Origin: Zhengella sedimenti
Lineage (GTDB): Bacteria > Pseudomonadota > Alphaproteobacteria > Rhizobiales > Rhizobiaceae
Direction: 5' to 3'
DNA: 64,000 nucleotides
Assembly: GCF_046506625.1 (NCBI RefSeq)
Contig: NZ_JBKFFP010000002.1
Span: 558,001 to 622,000 of the forward strand
The translations under genes were made by a program, and so were the position numbers. How positions within the stretch are numbered: position 1 is the first letter of the stretch; the number at the start of each line of letters is the position of its first letter. Below, one piece after another: positions 1 through 10,746 of the stretch. Under the pieces are notes generated by a model. The model was not told the origin of the DNA and ran no database searches. It was given only the letters and a program-made list of their open reading frames with translations.

Positions 1-2
1 AG

Positions 3-203
3 ATCGTGCAGAAGCATGAGAGCTTCATCGTGGCGCGCACGCGCACGGTGGAACGCGAAGCCATGGTCGACTGGCTCCAGGACATGAAGCAGATCAGCCG
101 CCGCGAGGACCAGGAGGCGGCCATCGTCCTGCTCAAGGACATCGTGCAAAGCTACACGCCATGGTCGGCTGCCGATGCCGAGAACGAGGCGATTTCCGAA
201 TAA
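3..203 (+). CDS. Nucleotide-sugar 4,6-dehydratase, CapD/WbpM/WreV type (C-terminal end only)
   Basis: Only the last 66 codons are in the window; the reading frame is open to the left edge, so the GTG at 6 is probably not the real start. The peptide (KIVQKHESFI near the start, then a helix ending LLKDIVQSYTP) fits the C-terminal segment of membrane-anchored CapD/WbpM polysaccharide-biosynthesis proteins, which usually close with a HPKI-x-HE motif and a final LL-x-LVP-x-Y-x-P helix. These enzymes dehydrate UDP-GlcNAc to the 4-keto-6-deoxy sugar. The convergent SDR gene and the following WbpL-like transferase support the reading. The call rests on a short tail, so it is tentative. Confidence 0.6.
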   Translation: MVQKHESFIVARTRTVEREAMVDWLQDMKQISRREDQEAAIVLLKDIVQSYTPWSAADAENEAISE

Positions 204-214
204 GGCCCACGGCT

Positions 215-1168
215 TCAACACGCTTCAGCGGCGGCTGGCCGCTTCCGGCCTGCGAAGCTGGCGGCAAGCCCGGCGGCCAGCGTGACAGGCGGGGTCCAGC
301 CCGTTGCCGCCGCGAACCGCGCGGTATCGACCACGCAGGGCCGGCGCGCATGGGCAAGAGCGGCGCCGGCGAACGGCAATGCATCGAGAAGCGCACCGGG
401 CAGGCCGGGCAGAGCGCTCATCCGGGCATGACCGGCCGCCTGGCCAGCCAGACGGCCTATCCCTTCCAGCGACGTGACGCCATCGTCGGCCAGGTTGAAT
501 ATTCCGTTCACAGCCGGCGCGTCGTTCCGCATCAGCACGGAAAGGGCAGCGGCGAGGTTGTCCCGGTTAAGAACCGATTTGGGCGCCTGGCCCAGCACCG
601 GGGGAAACAGCCAGCCGTGCTGTCCCAGACGCGCGGCAAGGCCGAGCCAGCCGCCGCGTCCGGGTCCGTGGATGACCGGCAGGCGCAGGATCGCCAGCGC
701 GCGGCCCGGGCCATGAAGGATCTCCCGGAGGGAAGCCTCGGCCGCCGCCTTGGAGCGCGCATAGGGATCGTCCGGGGAGAGCGGATCGCCTTCGCGAAAG
801 GGGGCCGTGTTGCCAATTCCATAAACGCGTACCGAACTGGCGAAGACGAAGCGCGGCACGCCCGCCGCGACAGCCACGCGGGCCAGCGCCACGGAGGCTT
901 CCACATTGACCGCCGTCATGGCCGCTTCGTCGCGGGCGGCACGCGACAAGCGCGGCGGGTTGAACGCGGCCAGGTGGATGACAGCATCCTGGCCGTCAAG
1001 GGCGGCGCGCCATTCGTCCGGCCGGGTCAGGTCGCCCAAGACCGTGCGCGCTGCCATACCGGGGCGCGGCGCCCGCAGGAGCGCGGTGACATCATGGCCG
1101 GCACGCGCCAGCGCCGTGGCCACCGCGCCGCCTGAAAAGCCCGCCATCCCTGTCAGGAAAACCCGCAT
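215..1168 (-). CDS. NAD-dependent epimerase/dehydratase (extended SDR), possible 4-keto-sugar reductase
   Basis: A 317-residue extended short-chain dehydrogenase/reductase. It has the N-terminal dinucleotide-binding motif TGMAGFSGG (T6-G14), an active-site stretch FASSVRVYG near 109-117 and the catalytic YARSK (Y136, K140). It acts on nucleotide sugars in the cytoplasm. Its place between a WbpM/WreV-type dehydratase tail and a WbpL-type transferase suggests the 4-reductase or epimerase (WbpV/WbpK/WreQ role) that turns UDP-4-keto-6-deoxy-GlcNAc into UDP-QuiNAc or UDP-FucNAc. That substrate is inferred from neighbours, not from specific residues. It converges on the upstream gene with an 11-nt gap. 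Confidence 0.8.
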   Translation of the reverse strand: MRVFLTGMAGFSGGAVATALARAGHDVTALLRAPRPGMAARTVLGDLTRPDEWRAALDGQDAVIHLAAFNPPRLSRAARDEAAMTAVNVEASVALARVAVAAGVPRFVFASSVRVYGIGNTAPFREGDPLSPDDPYARSKAAAEASLREILHGPGRALAILRLPVIHGPGRGGWLGLAARLGQHGWLFPPVLGQAPKSVLNRDNLAAALSVLMRNDAPAVNGIFNLADDGVTSLEGIGRLAGQAAGHARMSALPGLPGALLDALPFAGAALAHARRPCVVDTARFAAATGWTPPVTLAAGLAASFAGRKRPAAAEAC

Positions 1169-1285
1169 GGCCTGTCCGTTCTGTCTGAGCGCCGGTCAGG
1201 CGGCGCAATCCCGGATACCACATCGCGCCGCAGCCGTGGTAAGGGAATGACGACAGGAACCGAGGATCGGACCACCGGAAGCCGC

Positions 1286-2281
1286 ATGCCAGAGATCACC
1301 ACCGCGCTTTCCGCCGCAAGCCTCGCCTCCCTTGCCTGCTTCGCCATGCTGGCGGTCCTGCGCCGCGTCCTTCCCGCCGCGTTTCTCGCCGCCGGGCGCT
1401 CGGAGCGGTCGAACCATGCCGGAGCGGCGCGCCAGATCGGCGGTCTGGCCGCCGTGCCCGCCGCGCTGTTCGCCGTGACCGTCGTTCATGGCGGGGATGC
1501 CTGGATCGTCCTGCCCTTCCTGGCGCTGTGGCTGGCGGGCCTGGCCGACGATCATCGCCCGCTCGGCGTCGCCCTGCGTCTCGGCGTGCAGGTCGCCGCT
1601 GCGGCGGCGCTTGTCGCGCTGGTGCGCCCCGCCCTGCCCCTGCCGGACATCGTGCCACCATTGGCGGGCGATGCCGCTGCCGTGCTGTTCCTCGTCTGGA
1701 CGATCAACATGGTCAATTTCATGGACGGGCTGGACCTGATGACGGCTGCGGGCGCCGGCATCCCGCTCGCCTTTTGCGGGTGTCTGCTGCTGGTCGCAGG
1801 CGGCTCGGACGATGCGGCGGTCGCGGCGCTCGCGGGTGCGGGCGCGCTGGCCGGGTTCGCGCTGCACAACCGCCCGCCGGCGAAGGTGTTCCTCGGCGAC
1901 AGCGGCAGCCTGCCGCTCGGCCTGCTCGCCGGATGGGCACTGCTGGCGCTGGCCGAACAGGCCCCGGCGGCCGCGCTGGCCCCCTTCGGCTATCATTTCG
2001 CCGATTCCGTCTGGACGCTTTTGCAGCGGCTGGCGGAGGGCAAGAACATCCTGAAATCCCATTCCGAACATGCCTATCAGCGTGCGTTCCGGGCGGGGAT
2101 GACCGTGACGGCCATCGTCGGCCGCGTGGCGCTGTGCGCGCTCGCCTGCGGCCTTGCGGGATATGCGGCGATCGCGACGGGCGGGCTTGCCGCGGCAGTC
2201 ATCGGCCTTGCCGGGCTTGGCGCGGGCGTGGTGCTGGCCGCGCATCTGCGCAAGCGGGCGAAACAGGCCGCCCCGGCCTGA
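1286..2281 (+). CDS. MraY/WecA-family undecaprenyl-phosphate glycosyl-1-phosphate transferase (WbpL-like)
   Basis: An integral membrane enzyme of about 331 residues that moves a sugar-1-phosphate from a UDP-sugar to undecaprenyl phosphate, the first step in O-antigen or capsule assembly. Family motifs are visible: NFMDGLD at 144-150 with its catalytic Asp pair, LGDSGS at 203-208, and a His-containing segment SHSEHAYQR near the C-terminal third. Many hydrophobic helices separate them. An ATG at 1247 is also in frame but has its GGA directly against the codon; the ATG at 1286 has GGAAG four bases upstream and begins just before the first helix, so I prefer it. WbpL/WreU are the likely functional relatives. 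Confidence 0.85.
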   Translation: MPEITTALSAASLASLACFAMLAVLRRVLPAAFLAAGRSERSNHAGAARQIGGLAAVPAALFAVTVVHGGDAWIVLPFLALWLAGLADDHRPLGVALRLGVQVAAAAALVALVRPALPLPDIVPPLAGDAAAVLFLVWTINMVNFMDGLDLMTAAGAGIPLAFCGCLLLVAGGSDDAAVAALAGAGALAGFALHNRPPAKVFLGDSGSLPLGLLAGWALLALAEQAPAAALAPFGYHFADSVWTLLQRLAEGKNILKSHSEHAYQRAFRAGMTVTAIVGRVALCALACGLAGYAAIATGGLAAAVIGLAGLGAGVVLAAHLRKRAKQAAPA

Positions 2282-2397
2282 CGGAGCGCCGCCCGTGCAC
2301 TTCGTGTCGCACTCATACAGATAACACTTATAAATTGTATTTCCGCTTGCGACTCGCCCTCTTCTACTGCTACGCCTGACCGCAACCGGAGGGCGCA

Positions 2398-3081
2398 ATG
2401 GCGGACAAGGCGGCAAGGCTGTGGTGGCGGAAGAAACGCTGGTGGGCGGTGGGTGTTGTGCTGCTTGGTGTGCTCTCGCAGGCCGTGCCCTATGTCGTGA
2501 CGGGTGGCCTGCACGTGGCGGACAAGCCGGGACAGGCGCCGCTCTCCGAATCGTTCCATGGCCCCCTGCACATGACTCTTGCACAGGGCTGGCAGGACTA
2601 TTTTCTGCTTGAGAAATGGTTGACCTGGCGCGCCTTGCGCAAGTTTCCCACGCTCGAGTCGTGCCTGACCCCGGACGGGCGCAACCCTGTCAACATGACG
2701 CGCTTCAACTGGACGGCGTTGCGCACTGAAACACAGGCCTATCTTTGCCTGCACCATGCAGCTGCCCATCTGCGCGACCCGCAGGCGATCAAGGAATGGC
2801 TAACGGGCGAAGGTTTCCGTATCTCTAGCGTGACTAAAAAGGAGCAGTCCTGGCCGCCCCATCATGTGATTTCCATTCGCGGATATCTAAATGTGCCATT
2901 GCTTTTCTTCTTGAATCCGGAGCCATTCAGCCCTTTCTCGTTTTTTCTTCTCAACATGCTGGCGGATCCGTTCTTTTACTTTTTGGAAGTTCCGCCACCG
3001 CCCCTGGTTATAGAAGTCATTGTCACAACCGAGGGCAAGCCGATCCACGTCAGCTTCTCACGATCTCTAGCTCTCATGTAG
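2398..3081 (+). CDS. Unrecognised membrane-associated protein, lower GC than its surroundings
   Basis: A 227-residue protein I do not recognise. It starts MADKAARLWWRKKRWW, a positively charged lead into a hydrophobic helix (about 15-35). A middle part holds two Cys (in LESCL and AYLCLHH), and a second very hydrophobic Phe/Pro-rich stretch lies at about 165-200, followed by a short polar tail. Base composition falls visibly from about position 2800 to the stop, with T-rich runs and codons unlike the flanking genes. The leader also has an AT-rich patch (cacttataaattg near 2325) that could carry a promoter. RBS GGAGG lies 6 nt before the ATG. Composition suggests recent acquisition or relaxed selection next to a surface-polysaccharide locus. 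Confidence 0.7.
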   Translation: MADKAARLWWRKKRWWAVGVVLLGVLSQAVPYVVTGGLHVADKPGQAPLSESFHGPLHMTLAQGWQDYFLLEKWLTWRALRKFPTLESCLTPDGRNPVNMTRFNWTALRTETQAYLCLHHAAAHLRDPQAIKEWLTGEGFRISSVTKKEQSWPPHHVISIRGYLNVPLLFFLNPEPFSPFSFFLLNMLADPFFYFLEVPPPPLVIEVIVTTEGKPIHVSFSRSLALM

Positions 3082-3110
3082 GCGCTCTTTCATCGGCTGC
3101 CGCGCGAACG

Positions 3111-3140
3111 AAAAAGCCGCGCTCCTTGCCGGAACGCGGC
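3111..3140 (-). terminator. Rho-independent terminator of bioY
   Basis: GCCGCG at 3116-3121 pairs with CGCGGC at 3135-3140. Read on the minus strand the hairpin is followed by TTTTT (3111-3115), directly downstream of the bioY stop. Confidence 0.7.
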
Positions 3141-3173
3141 CCTTGTCCGTTTGCCGGTCAGGCCGGCGCGCGG

Positions 3174-3755
3174 TCAGCGAAAGCGGGCGAGCAGCGCGCC
3201 CAGCGCCGGCACGAGGGCGGCGGCCAGCGCAGCCTTGACCACGTCGGCGACGATGAAGGGGCCGACGCCGAAGGCCAGCGCCTTTTCAGCACCGAACAAC
3301 ACGGCGAGCCAGGCTGCGCCCAGCGCCAGGATCACCACCTCGCCGGCCAGCATGGCGCCGAACAGGGCGACCGGGCGGGCTGTCCAGCCACGGTCTGCGG
3401 CAGCGCCGATCATCGCGGCTGCGACGAGGAAGCCGGCCAGATAGCCGCCGGTGGGGCCGGCCATGTAGGCGAGGCCCGCGCCGCCGGTGAAGACGGGCAT
3501 GCCGACGGCGCCCTGCGCCAGGTAGGCGAGCAGCGTGGCAACGGCCAGGTTGCGGCCATAGGCGGCGGCGATGGCGAAGATGGCCAGCGTCTGCAGCGTC
3601 ATCGGCACGGGCCAGAAGGGAACCTTGACATGGGCGGCGGCCGCGATGAGCAGCGAACCGGCGACAACGAGCCCGGCCTGGGCGGCGAGACGGGACGCGC
3701 CGGCGCCGGGAAGCGCGGCTGCGGCCAGGGAGCGGTCGGACAGGGATGCGGACAT
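3174..3755 (-). CDS. bioY: Biotin transporter BioY (ECF S-component)
   Basis: 193 residues, the usual BioY length, with about six hydrophobic segments. It has the family pattern of an N-terminal helix followed by VPMTLQTLA at about 50-58 and the glycine-rich YMAGPTGGYLAGF loop at about 97-109. BioY binds biotin in the cytoplasmic membrane as the substrate-capture unit of an ECF transporter. No bioM/bioN partners are adjacent, so it would share energizing units encoded elsewhere or act as a solitary BioY. The gene is divergent from the MBL-fold gene (132-nt spacer) and ends at a clear terminator. Confidence 0.9.
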   Translation of the reverse strand: MSASLSDRSLAAAALPGAGASRLAAQAGLVVAGSLLIAAAAHVKVPFWPVPMTLQTLAIFAIAAAYGRNLAVATLLAYLAQGAVGMPVFTGGAGLAYMAGPTGGYLAGFLVAAAMIGAAADRGWTARPVALFGAMLAGEVVILALGAAWLAVLFGAEKALAFGVGPFIVADVVKAALAAALVPALGALLARFR

Positions 3756-3887
3756 CGATTTTCCTTTTCGGCATTGCGGGGACAGCGAAGCGATGAACCT
3801 CGCATGTTTGCGTATAGAATCCTACGTGCTATGCGGCAATGCACAAGGGGGTTTCTCCCCCGCGCCATTTCCGGAGGACGCGCACGC

Positions 3888-4793
3888 ATGGAACTGGACC
3901 TGAACCGGGAGTTCGAACCGGCCCATGGCGCGGCCGTGCCCGTGGCGGAACACGTGCTGCGCGTGACCGTCAACAATCCCGGCCCGTTCACCTTCCATGG
4001 CACCAACAGCTACATTGTCGGCCGCGATACGCTGGCCGTCATCGATCCCGGCCCGCAGGACGAGGCGCATTTCCATGCGCTCATGCAGGCCATTGGCGGG
4101 CGGCCGGTCAGCCACATCCTCGTCAGCCATACCCACAAGGACCATTCGCCGCTGGCCCGCCGCCTGGCCGCCGCGACCGGCGCCACGATTGCCGCCGAAG
4201 GGCCGCACCGCCCTGCCCGCCCGCTCAATATCGGCGAGGTCAATCCCCTGGACGCCAGCGCCGACACGGACTTCGACCCTGACATCCGCATGGCCGACGG
4301 CGCGGTGATCGAGGGCGACGGCTGGGCCATCCGTGCCATTCACACGCCCGGCCACACGGCCAATCACGTGGCCTTCGCACTGGAGGGGACCGGCATCCTG
4401 TTTTCGGCCGATCACGTCATGGCCTGGGCGACGACCATCGTCGCGCCGCCCGATGGCGCCATGGCGGATTTCATGACATCTCTCGACGCGCTGATGCAGC
4501 GCGACGACACGCTCTACCTGCCCGGCCATGGCGGTCCGGTCACGCGGCCGGCGCAATTCCTGCGCGGCTTGCGCACCCACCGGCGCATGCGCGAGCGCGC
4601 CATCCTGGAACGGCTGAAGGCCGGAGACCGCACCATTCCGGAGATGGTCGCCAAGATCTACCGCGACACCGATCCGCGCCTGCATGGGGCGGCCGGCCTG
4701 TCGGTGCTGGCCCATCTGGAAGACCTGGTGGCGCGCGGCGCGGTGGAGACGGACGGCCCGGCGGCGATCAACGGCGTCTTCGTGCCCGCCTGA
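3888..4793 (+). CDS. MBL-fold metallo-hydrolase (LACTB2/glyoxalase II-like)
   Basis: A 301-residue protein with the metallo-beta-lactamase fold: HTHKDH at 81-86 (HxHxDH zinc ligands), the downstream metal-ligand segment HTPGHTANH near 150, FSADHVM, and LPGHGGPV near 213. A C-terminal winged-helix-like region (ERLKAGDRTIPEMV onward) is typical of LACTB2-type hydrolases. Substrate unknown; relatives include RNA endonucleases and thioester hydrolases. The frame is open far upstream, but the ATG at 3888 has GGAGG about 10 nt before it and begins the conserved domain. It converges with the DUF1499 gene with a 6-nt gap. Confidence 0.85.
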   Translation: MELDLNREFEPAHGAAVPVAEHVLRVTVNNPGPFTFHGTNSYIVGRDTLAVIDPGPQDEAHFHALMQAIGGRPVSHILVSHTHKDHSPLARRLAAATGATIAAEGPHRPARPLNIGEVNPLDASADTDFDPDIRMADGAVIEGDGWAIRAIHTPGHTANHVAFALEGTGILFSADHVMAWATTIVAPPDGAMADFMTSLDALMQRDDTLYLPGHGGPVTRPAQFLRGLRTHRRMRERAILERLKAGDRTIPEMVAKIYRDTDPRLHGAAGLSVLAHLEDLVARGAVETDGPAAINGVFVPA

Positions 4794-4799
4794 GCGGGG

Positions 4800-5579
4800 T
4801 CAGGTTCCCGCCAGCGCCAGCATTTCCGCGTCGAGCGCTTCCATGAAGGCCTCGATTCGGCGGGCATTGTCGCCCAGGTCGTGGCGGGCGAAGACCGAGG
4901 CCGACCGCATGTCCACATAGGTCGATTCGTTTTCGTCCGAAATGCGCACGACCACGTCGACCGGGAAGGCGAAGATGAAGGTCCAGGCCCGCGCCTCCAC
5001 CACGATCTCGGACGTTTCCTGCGGCGCGCCCGTGCGCGAGACGACGCGCCAGCCATAGGCTTCGACGACGTTGTTCACCGCGCGCAGCACCCGGTCCGGC
5101 GCGGCATCGTAACGGCGCCCGGTTGCCGCCGGATAGGCTTGCGCGGCGGTTTCCAGATCGGCGTCGGACGGCATGGACAGTGCATTCTCGCCCAGCCGGC
5201 GAAGGCCGGGCGCGAGGAAGAAGGCCGGCGGATCGCGGCGGTCGGTCGAAACGTCGTTGAGCGCCGGCAGGGCCATGGCACGCCAGGCCGAGACGGCAAA
5301 GGGCGCCAGCACGGCAAGCGAAAGCACGAGACCTGCCGCGGCCGCACGGCCGCCACGCGCGCCGGCGCGCCAGAGCCGCCGGAACCCCAGAAGCGAGAGC
5401 ACCAGCGCGGCAATGGCCAGAAGGCAGATGACGCCGAGCACCCAGAAGAAGCCGGTCGTCTCCATCAGGCCATAGCGATGGGACAGCCCGGCAATGAGGA
5501 ACATCATCACGGCAAGCCGGGCCAGGAAGCGGGACCACTCGCCCAGGGGCGACGCCGGCCGGTCATAATAGCCTGTCAT
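4800..5579 (-). CDS. DUF1499 family membrane protein
   Basis: About 259 residues from the MTGYYDRP start; a longer in-frame start at 5639 adds a low-complexity Arg/Ala lead and is less likely. Three hydrophobic segments fill the first ~110 residues. A soluble DUF1499-type domain follows (about 125-255; landmarks STDRRDPPAFF, YDAAPDRVLRAV, DVVVRISDENEST, DMRSASVFARHDLGDNA). DUF1499 proteins are widespread in alphaproteobacteria with no known activity. The gene lies about 90 nt downstream of the acyl-CoA ligase on the same strand and could be co-transcribed. Confidence 0.75.
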   Translation of the reverse strand: MTGYYDRPASPLGEWSRFLARLAVMMFLIAGLSHRYGLMETTGFFWVLGVICLLAIAALVLSLLGFRRLWRAGARGGRAAAAGLVLSLAVLAPFAVSAWRAMALPALNDVSTDRRDPPAFFLAPGLRRLGENALSMPSDADLETAAQAYPAATGRRYDAAPDRVLRAVNNVVEAYGWRVVSRTGAPQETSEIVVEARAWTFIFAFPVDVVVRISDENESTYVDMRSASVFARHDLGDNARRIEAFMEALDAEMLALAGT

Positions 5580-5669
5580 GTCCGCTGCCTCGTGCCGCGC
5601 CGCGCCCCATGGCCTCCCCGCCGCCCGGCGGCGCGGCACTCAACGGCCGCGCCGGCGGAGGTCTCCCGG

Positions 5670-7295
5670 TCAGGCGGGAAGCTTGTATGCGGCAAACTGG
5701 TCGCGCAGGGTGGTCTTCTGGATCTTGCCCGTCGCCGTATGCGGGATCTCGTCGACGAAAGCCACGTCGTCGGGCATCCACCACTTGGCGATCTTGCCGT
5801 CCATGAAGCCCAGAATGTCCTCCTTCGTCGGCGAACGGCCGGCCTTCGGTACGATCACGAGCAGCGGGCGCTCGTCCCATTTGGGATGCGCGATGCCGAT
5901 GACGGCGGCCTCGGCGACATCCGGATGGCCGACAGCCAGGTTCTCCAGGTCGATGGAGGAGATCCACTCGCCGCCCGACTTGATGACATCCTTGGATCGG
6001 TCGGTGATCTGCATGTAGCCGTCGGCATCGATATGGGCGACGTCGCCCGTGTCGAACCAGCCGTCCTCGTCGAACTGGTCGGCACCCGCGCCGCCGTAAT
6101 AGCCCTTGGCAACCGCCGGTCCGCGCACCTTCAGGCGGCCGAAGGTCTTGCCGTCCCAGGGCAGTTCCCTGTTGTCGTCGTCGGTGATCTTCATCTCGAC
6201 GCCGAAGGGCGCGTAGCCCTGCTTGGCCTTGAGATCGAGCAGGGCTTCGCCCTTCAGGCCGGAGAATTGCGGCTTGAGCGAGCCCAGCGAGCCCAGCGGG
6301 CTCATCTCGGTCATGCCCCAGGCGTGGATGACGTCGACGCCGTAATTGTCCTGGAACTTCTGCGTCATGGCGCGCGGGCAGGCCGAACCGCCGATCACGA
6401 CCCGGTTGAGGTGGGGCAGTTCCTTGCCCGTTTCCTCCAGGTATTGCAGCAACATGAGCCAGACCGTGGGCACGGCCGCCGACATGGTGACCTTGTGGGT
6501 GTCGAGCAGTTCGTAGATCGATTCGCCATCCATCTTGCCGCCGGGCATGACCAGCTTGGCGCCCACCATGGGCGCGGCATGGGCAATGCCCCAGGCATTG
6601 GCATGGAACATGGGCACGACGGGCAGCACCACCTCGCACGCACCAAGGTCGAGCGCATCCCGCTGGCAGGCGATCAGGGCGTGAAGCACGTTGGAACGGT
6701 GCGAATAGAGCACGCCCTTGGGGTCGCCGGTGGTGCCGGAGGTATAGCACATGCCCGAAGCGTCGGCCTCGGCGTTCTGATACCATTCGACCTGGCCGTC
6801 ATGACCGGCGATCCAGTCCTCGTAGGCGACCGCGTTCTTCAGCGAGGTCTCGGGCATGTGCGCGGCATCGGTCATCACGATCACCTTGCCGAGGCTCGGC
6901 ACCTCGCCGGCGATCTTCTCGACTATGGGCAGGAAGGTGAGGTCCGTGAACAGCATGCGGTCTTCGGCATGGTTCATGATCCAGGCGATCTGTTCGGGAA
7001 ACAGGCGCGGATTGAGCGTGTGATAAACGCCGCCGGCGCCCATGATGCCGTACCAGGCCTCAAGGTGGCGGGCCGTGTTCCAGGCCAGGGTGCCCACCCG
7101 GTCGCCGGGCCTGATCCCCTCGGCCGTCAGCGCCTGGGCCACCTTGCGGGCGCGCGCATGGATATCGGCATAGGTCGTCGTGACGATGGGTCCCTCGATC
7201 GAGCGCGTCACGACTTCCTGCTTGCCATGCTGGCGCGCGGCCTGGTCCAGAATGCGGCTGCAGGTCAGCGGCCAGTCCTGCATCAGTCCCAACAT
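5670..7295 (-). CDS. AMP-dependent acyl-CoA ligase, DmdB-like / long-chain fatty acid-CoA ligase
   Basis: A 541-residue ANL-superfamily enzyme that adenylates a carboxylic acid and transfers it to CoA. The P-loop-like motif YTSGTTGDPKG is at 184-194, AWGMTEMSPL is the A5 motif, DGWFDTGDVA is the hinge-region motif, and a C-terminal TGKIQKTTLR holds the catalytic Lys. The opening (MLGLMQDWPLTCSRILDQAA) is the pattern I associate with proteins annotated as 3-(methylthio)propionyl-CoA ligase (DmdB) and medium/long-chain ligases. Substrate cannot be settled from sequence. A DmdC-like dehydrogenase lies 50 kb away in this window. Confidence 0.85.
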   Translation of the reverse strand: MLGLMQDWPLTCSRILDQAARQHGKQEVVTRSIEGPIVTTTYADIHARARKVAQALTAEGIRPGDRVGTLAWNTARHLEAWYGIMGAGGVYHTLNPRLFPEQIAWIMNHAEDRMLFTDLTFLPIVEKIAGEVPSLGKVIVMTDAAHMPETSLKNAVAYEDWIAGHDGQVEWYQNAEADASGMCYTSGTTGDPKGVLYSHRSNVLHALIACQRDALDLGACEVVLPVVPMFHANAWGIAHAAPMVGAKLVMPGGKMDGESIYELLDTHKVTMSAAVPTVWLMLLQYLEETGKELPHLNRVVIGGSACPRAMTQKFQDNYGVDVIHAWGMTEMSPLGSLGSLKPQFSGLKGEALLDLKAKQGYAPFGVEMKITDDDNRELPWDGKTFGRLKVRGPAVAKGYYGGAGADQFDEDGWFDTGDVAHIDADGYMQITDRSKDVIKSGGEWISSIDLENLAVGHPDVAEAAVIGIAHPKWDERPLLVIVPKAGRSPTKEDILGFMDGKIAKWWMPDDVAFVDEIPHTATGKIQKTTLRDQFAAYKLPA

Positions 7296-7476
7296 ATATT
7301 TACCTCCCTGATCGGTATGAGCGTGTTTTCAGCATCTTGTCCGTCTGATCCGGTTTGTCCAGAGCGCGCGGCGGGCCATGGCGGCATTTCTGCCGGTGAC
7401 TGACACAAACCGGCCACGATCTGCCGCCACGATCATGGGGACGGGTCGGGGGGCGGTGTCGTATTGGAGTAGCAGG

Positions 7477-7860
7477 ATGACCATGCTTCCCGTTTCCGTG
7501 ACAATCCCATCCGCGCCGCCGCTCGCCGAAGTCGAGCTGGAAATGGCGCTGCAGATCCATGACATCCGCGCCCATGGTTTCGCCGCGGCCCTCGCGGAAG
7601 CGGCGGCGAACATCGAAGGCCATGTTCTCTTCGACCTGCCATGCCCGGCAGGCGAGGGGTGCCAGCGTGTCGCGGCCGTGGTCGCCGTACAGGACAACGA
7701 GGCACAGGTGCTGCTGGTCATCCTGGCGGCAGACGGTCTGTCGGTCCGGACCGAGAACGCCGCCGGCTCGGCCCACGCCTTTGCCGGCTTCGCGCTGAGT
7801 CACGCCGCGCTCAGCGACCAGTTGGCGGGGCTGGCGATCGGCGCGGCGGAGGACGCTTAG
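7477..7860 (+). CDS. Hypothetical protein, 127 residues
   Basis: I do not recognise this protein. The ATG at 7477 is preceded by GGAGTAGCAGG, a plausible ribosome-binding site; the frame is open further upstream to 7378 without a better start. The product is acidic and Ala/Val-rich, with alternating hydrophobic strands (VAAVVAVQDNEAQVLLVILAADG) suggesting a small soluble alpha/beta fold, and has two Cys in a CPAGEGC loop. It sits divergently beside the acyl-CoA ligase and converges on ppdK. Confidence 0.5.
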   Translation: MTMLPVSVTIPSAPPLAEVELEMALQIHDIRAHGFAAALAEAAANIEGHVLFDLPCPAGEGCQRVAAVVAVQDNEAQVLLVILAADGLSVRTENAAGSAHAFAGFALSHAALSDQLAGLAIGAAEDA

Positions 7861-7910
7861 GCCCCCAGCGTTTTCCCGCAGCTACGCTGCGCCTTCCGGA
7901 TTGATCCGGC

Positions 7911-10580
<2,670 letters not shown>

Positions 10581-10686
10581 CGCCTCGTCCCTTGCCGGCT
10601 TGTTGCAGTCGCGAAGGTGATAGCGATTCTGCCAGTCCATTGCCATGACCAATTTGGCGCAGGACAAGCATTTGTCTTTTCAAACG

Positions 10687-10713
10687 TTTCAGGTGGGACG
10701 CGGGAACCTGAAA
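10687..10713. terminator. Inverted repeat downstream of ubiM
   Basis: TTTCAGGT (10687-10694) pairs with ACCTGAAA (10706-10713) around an 11-nt loop, between the ubiM stop and the ppdK start. No clean U-run follows, so it may be a weak terminator or another structure. Confidence 0.35.
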
Positions 10714-10746
10714 ACCGGCGGCCGGGACCTTGTCCAGATGTCTTTT

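Noticed and set aside
3811..3838. Possible BioR-type operator in the bioY upstream spacer
   Set aside because: GCGTATAG and CTATGCGG are imperfect and do not fit the BioR palindrome; too weak to list.
3126..3887. Upstream extension of the MBL-fold gene to 3126
   Set aside because: It overlaps bioY antisense and lacks family sequence; the ATG at 3888 with its RBS starts the domain.
4881..7403. 840-codon open frame on the plus strand across DUF1499 and the ligase
   Set aside because: It runs antisense across two recognised genes and has no family features.
7861..7910. Terminator between the 127-residue gene and ppdK
   Set aside because: CCGGA-TTGA-TCCGG and GCAG-CTACG-CTGC are short, with no T-run; not strong enough to call.
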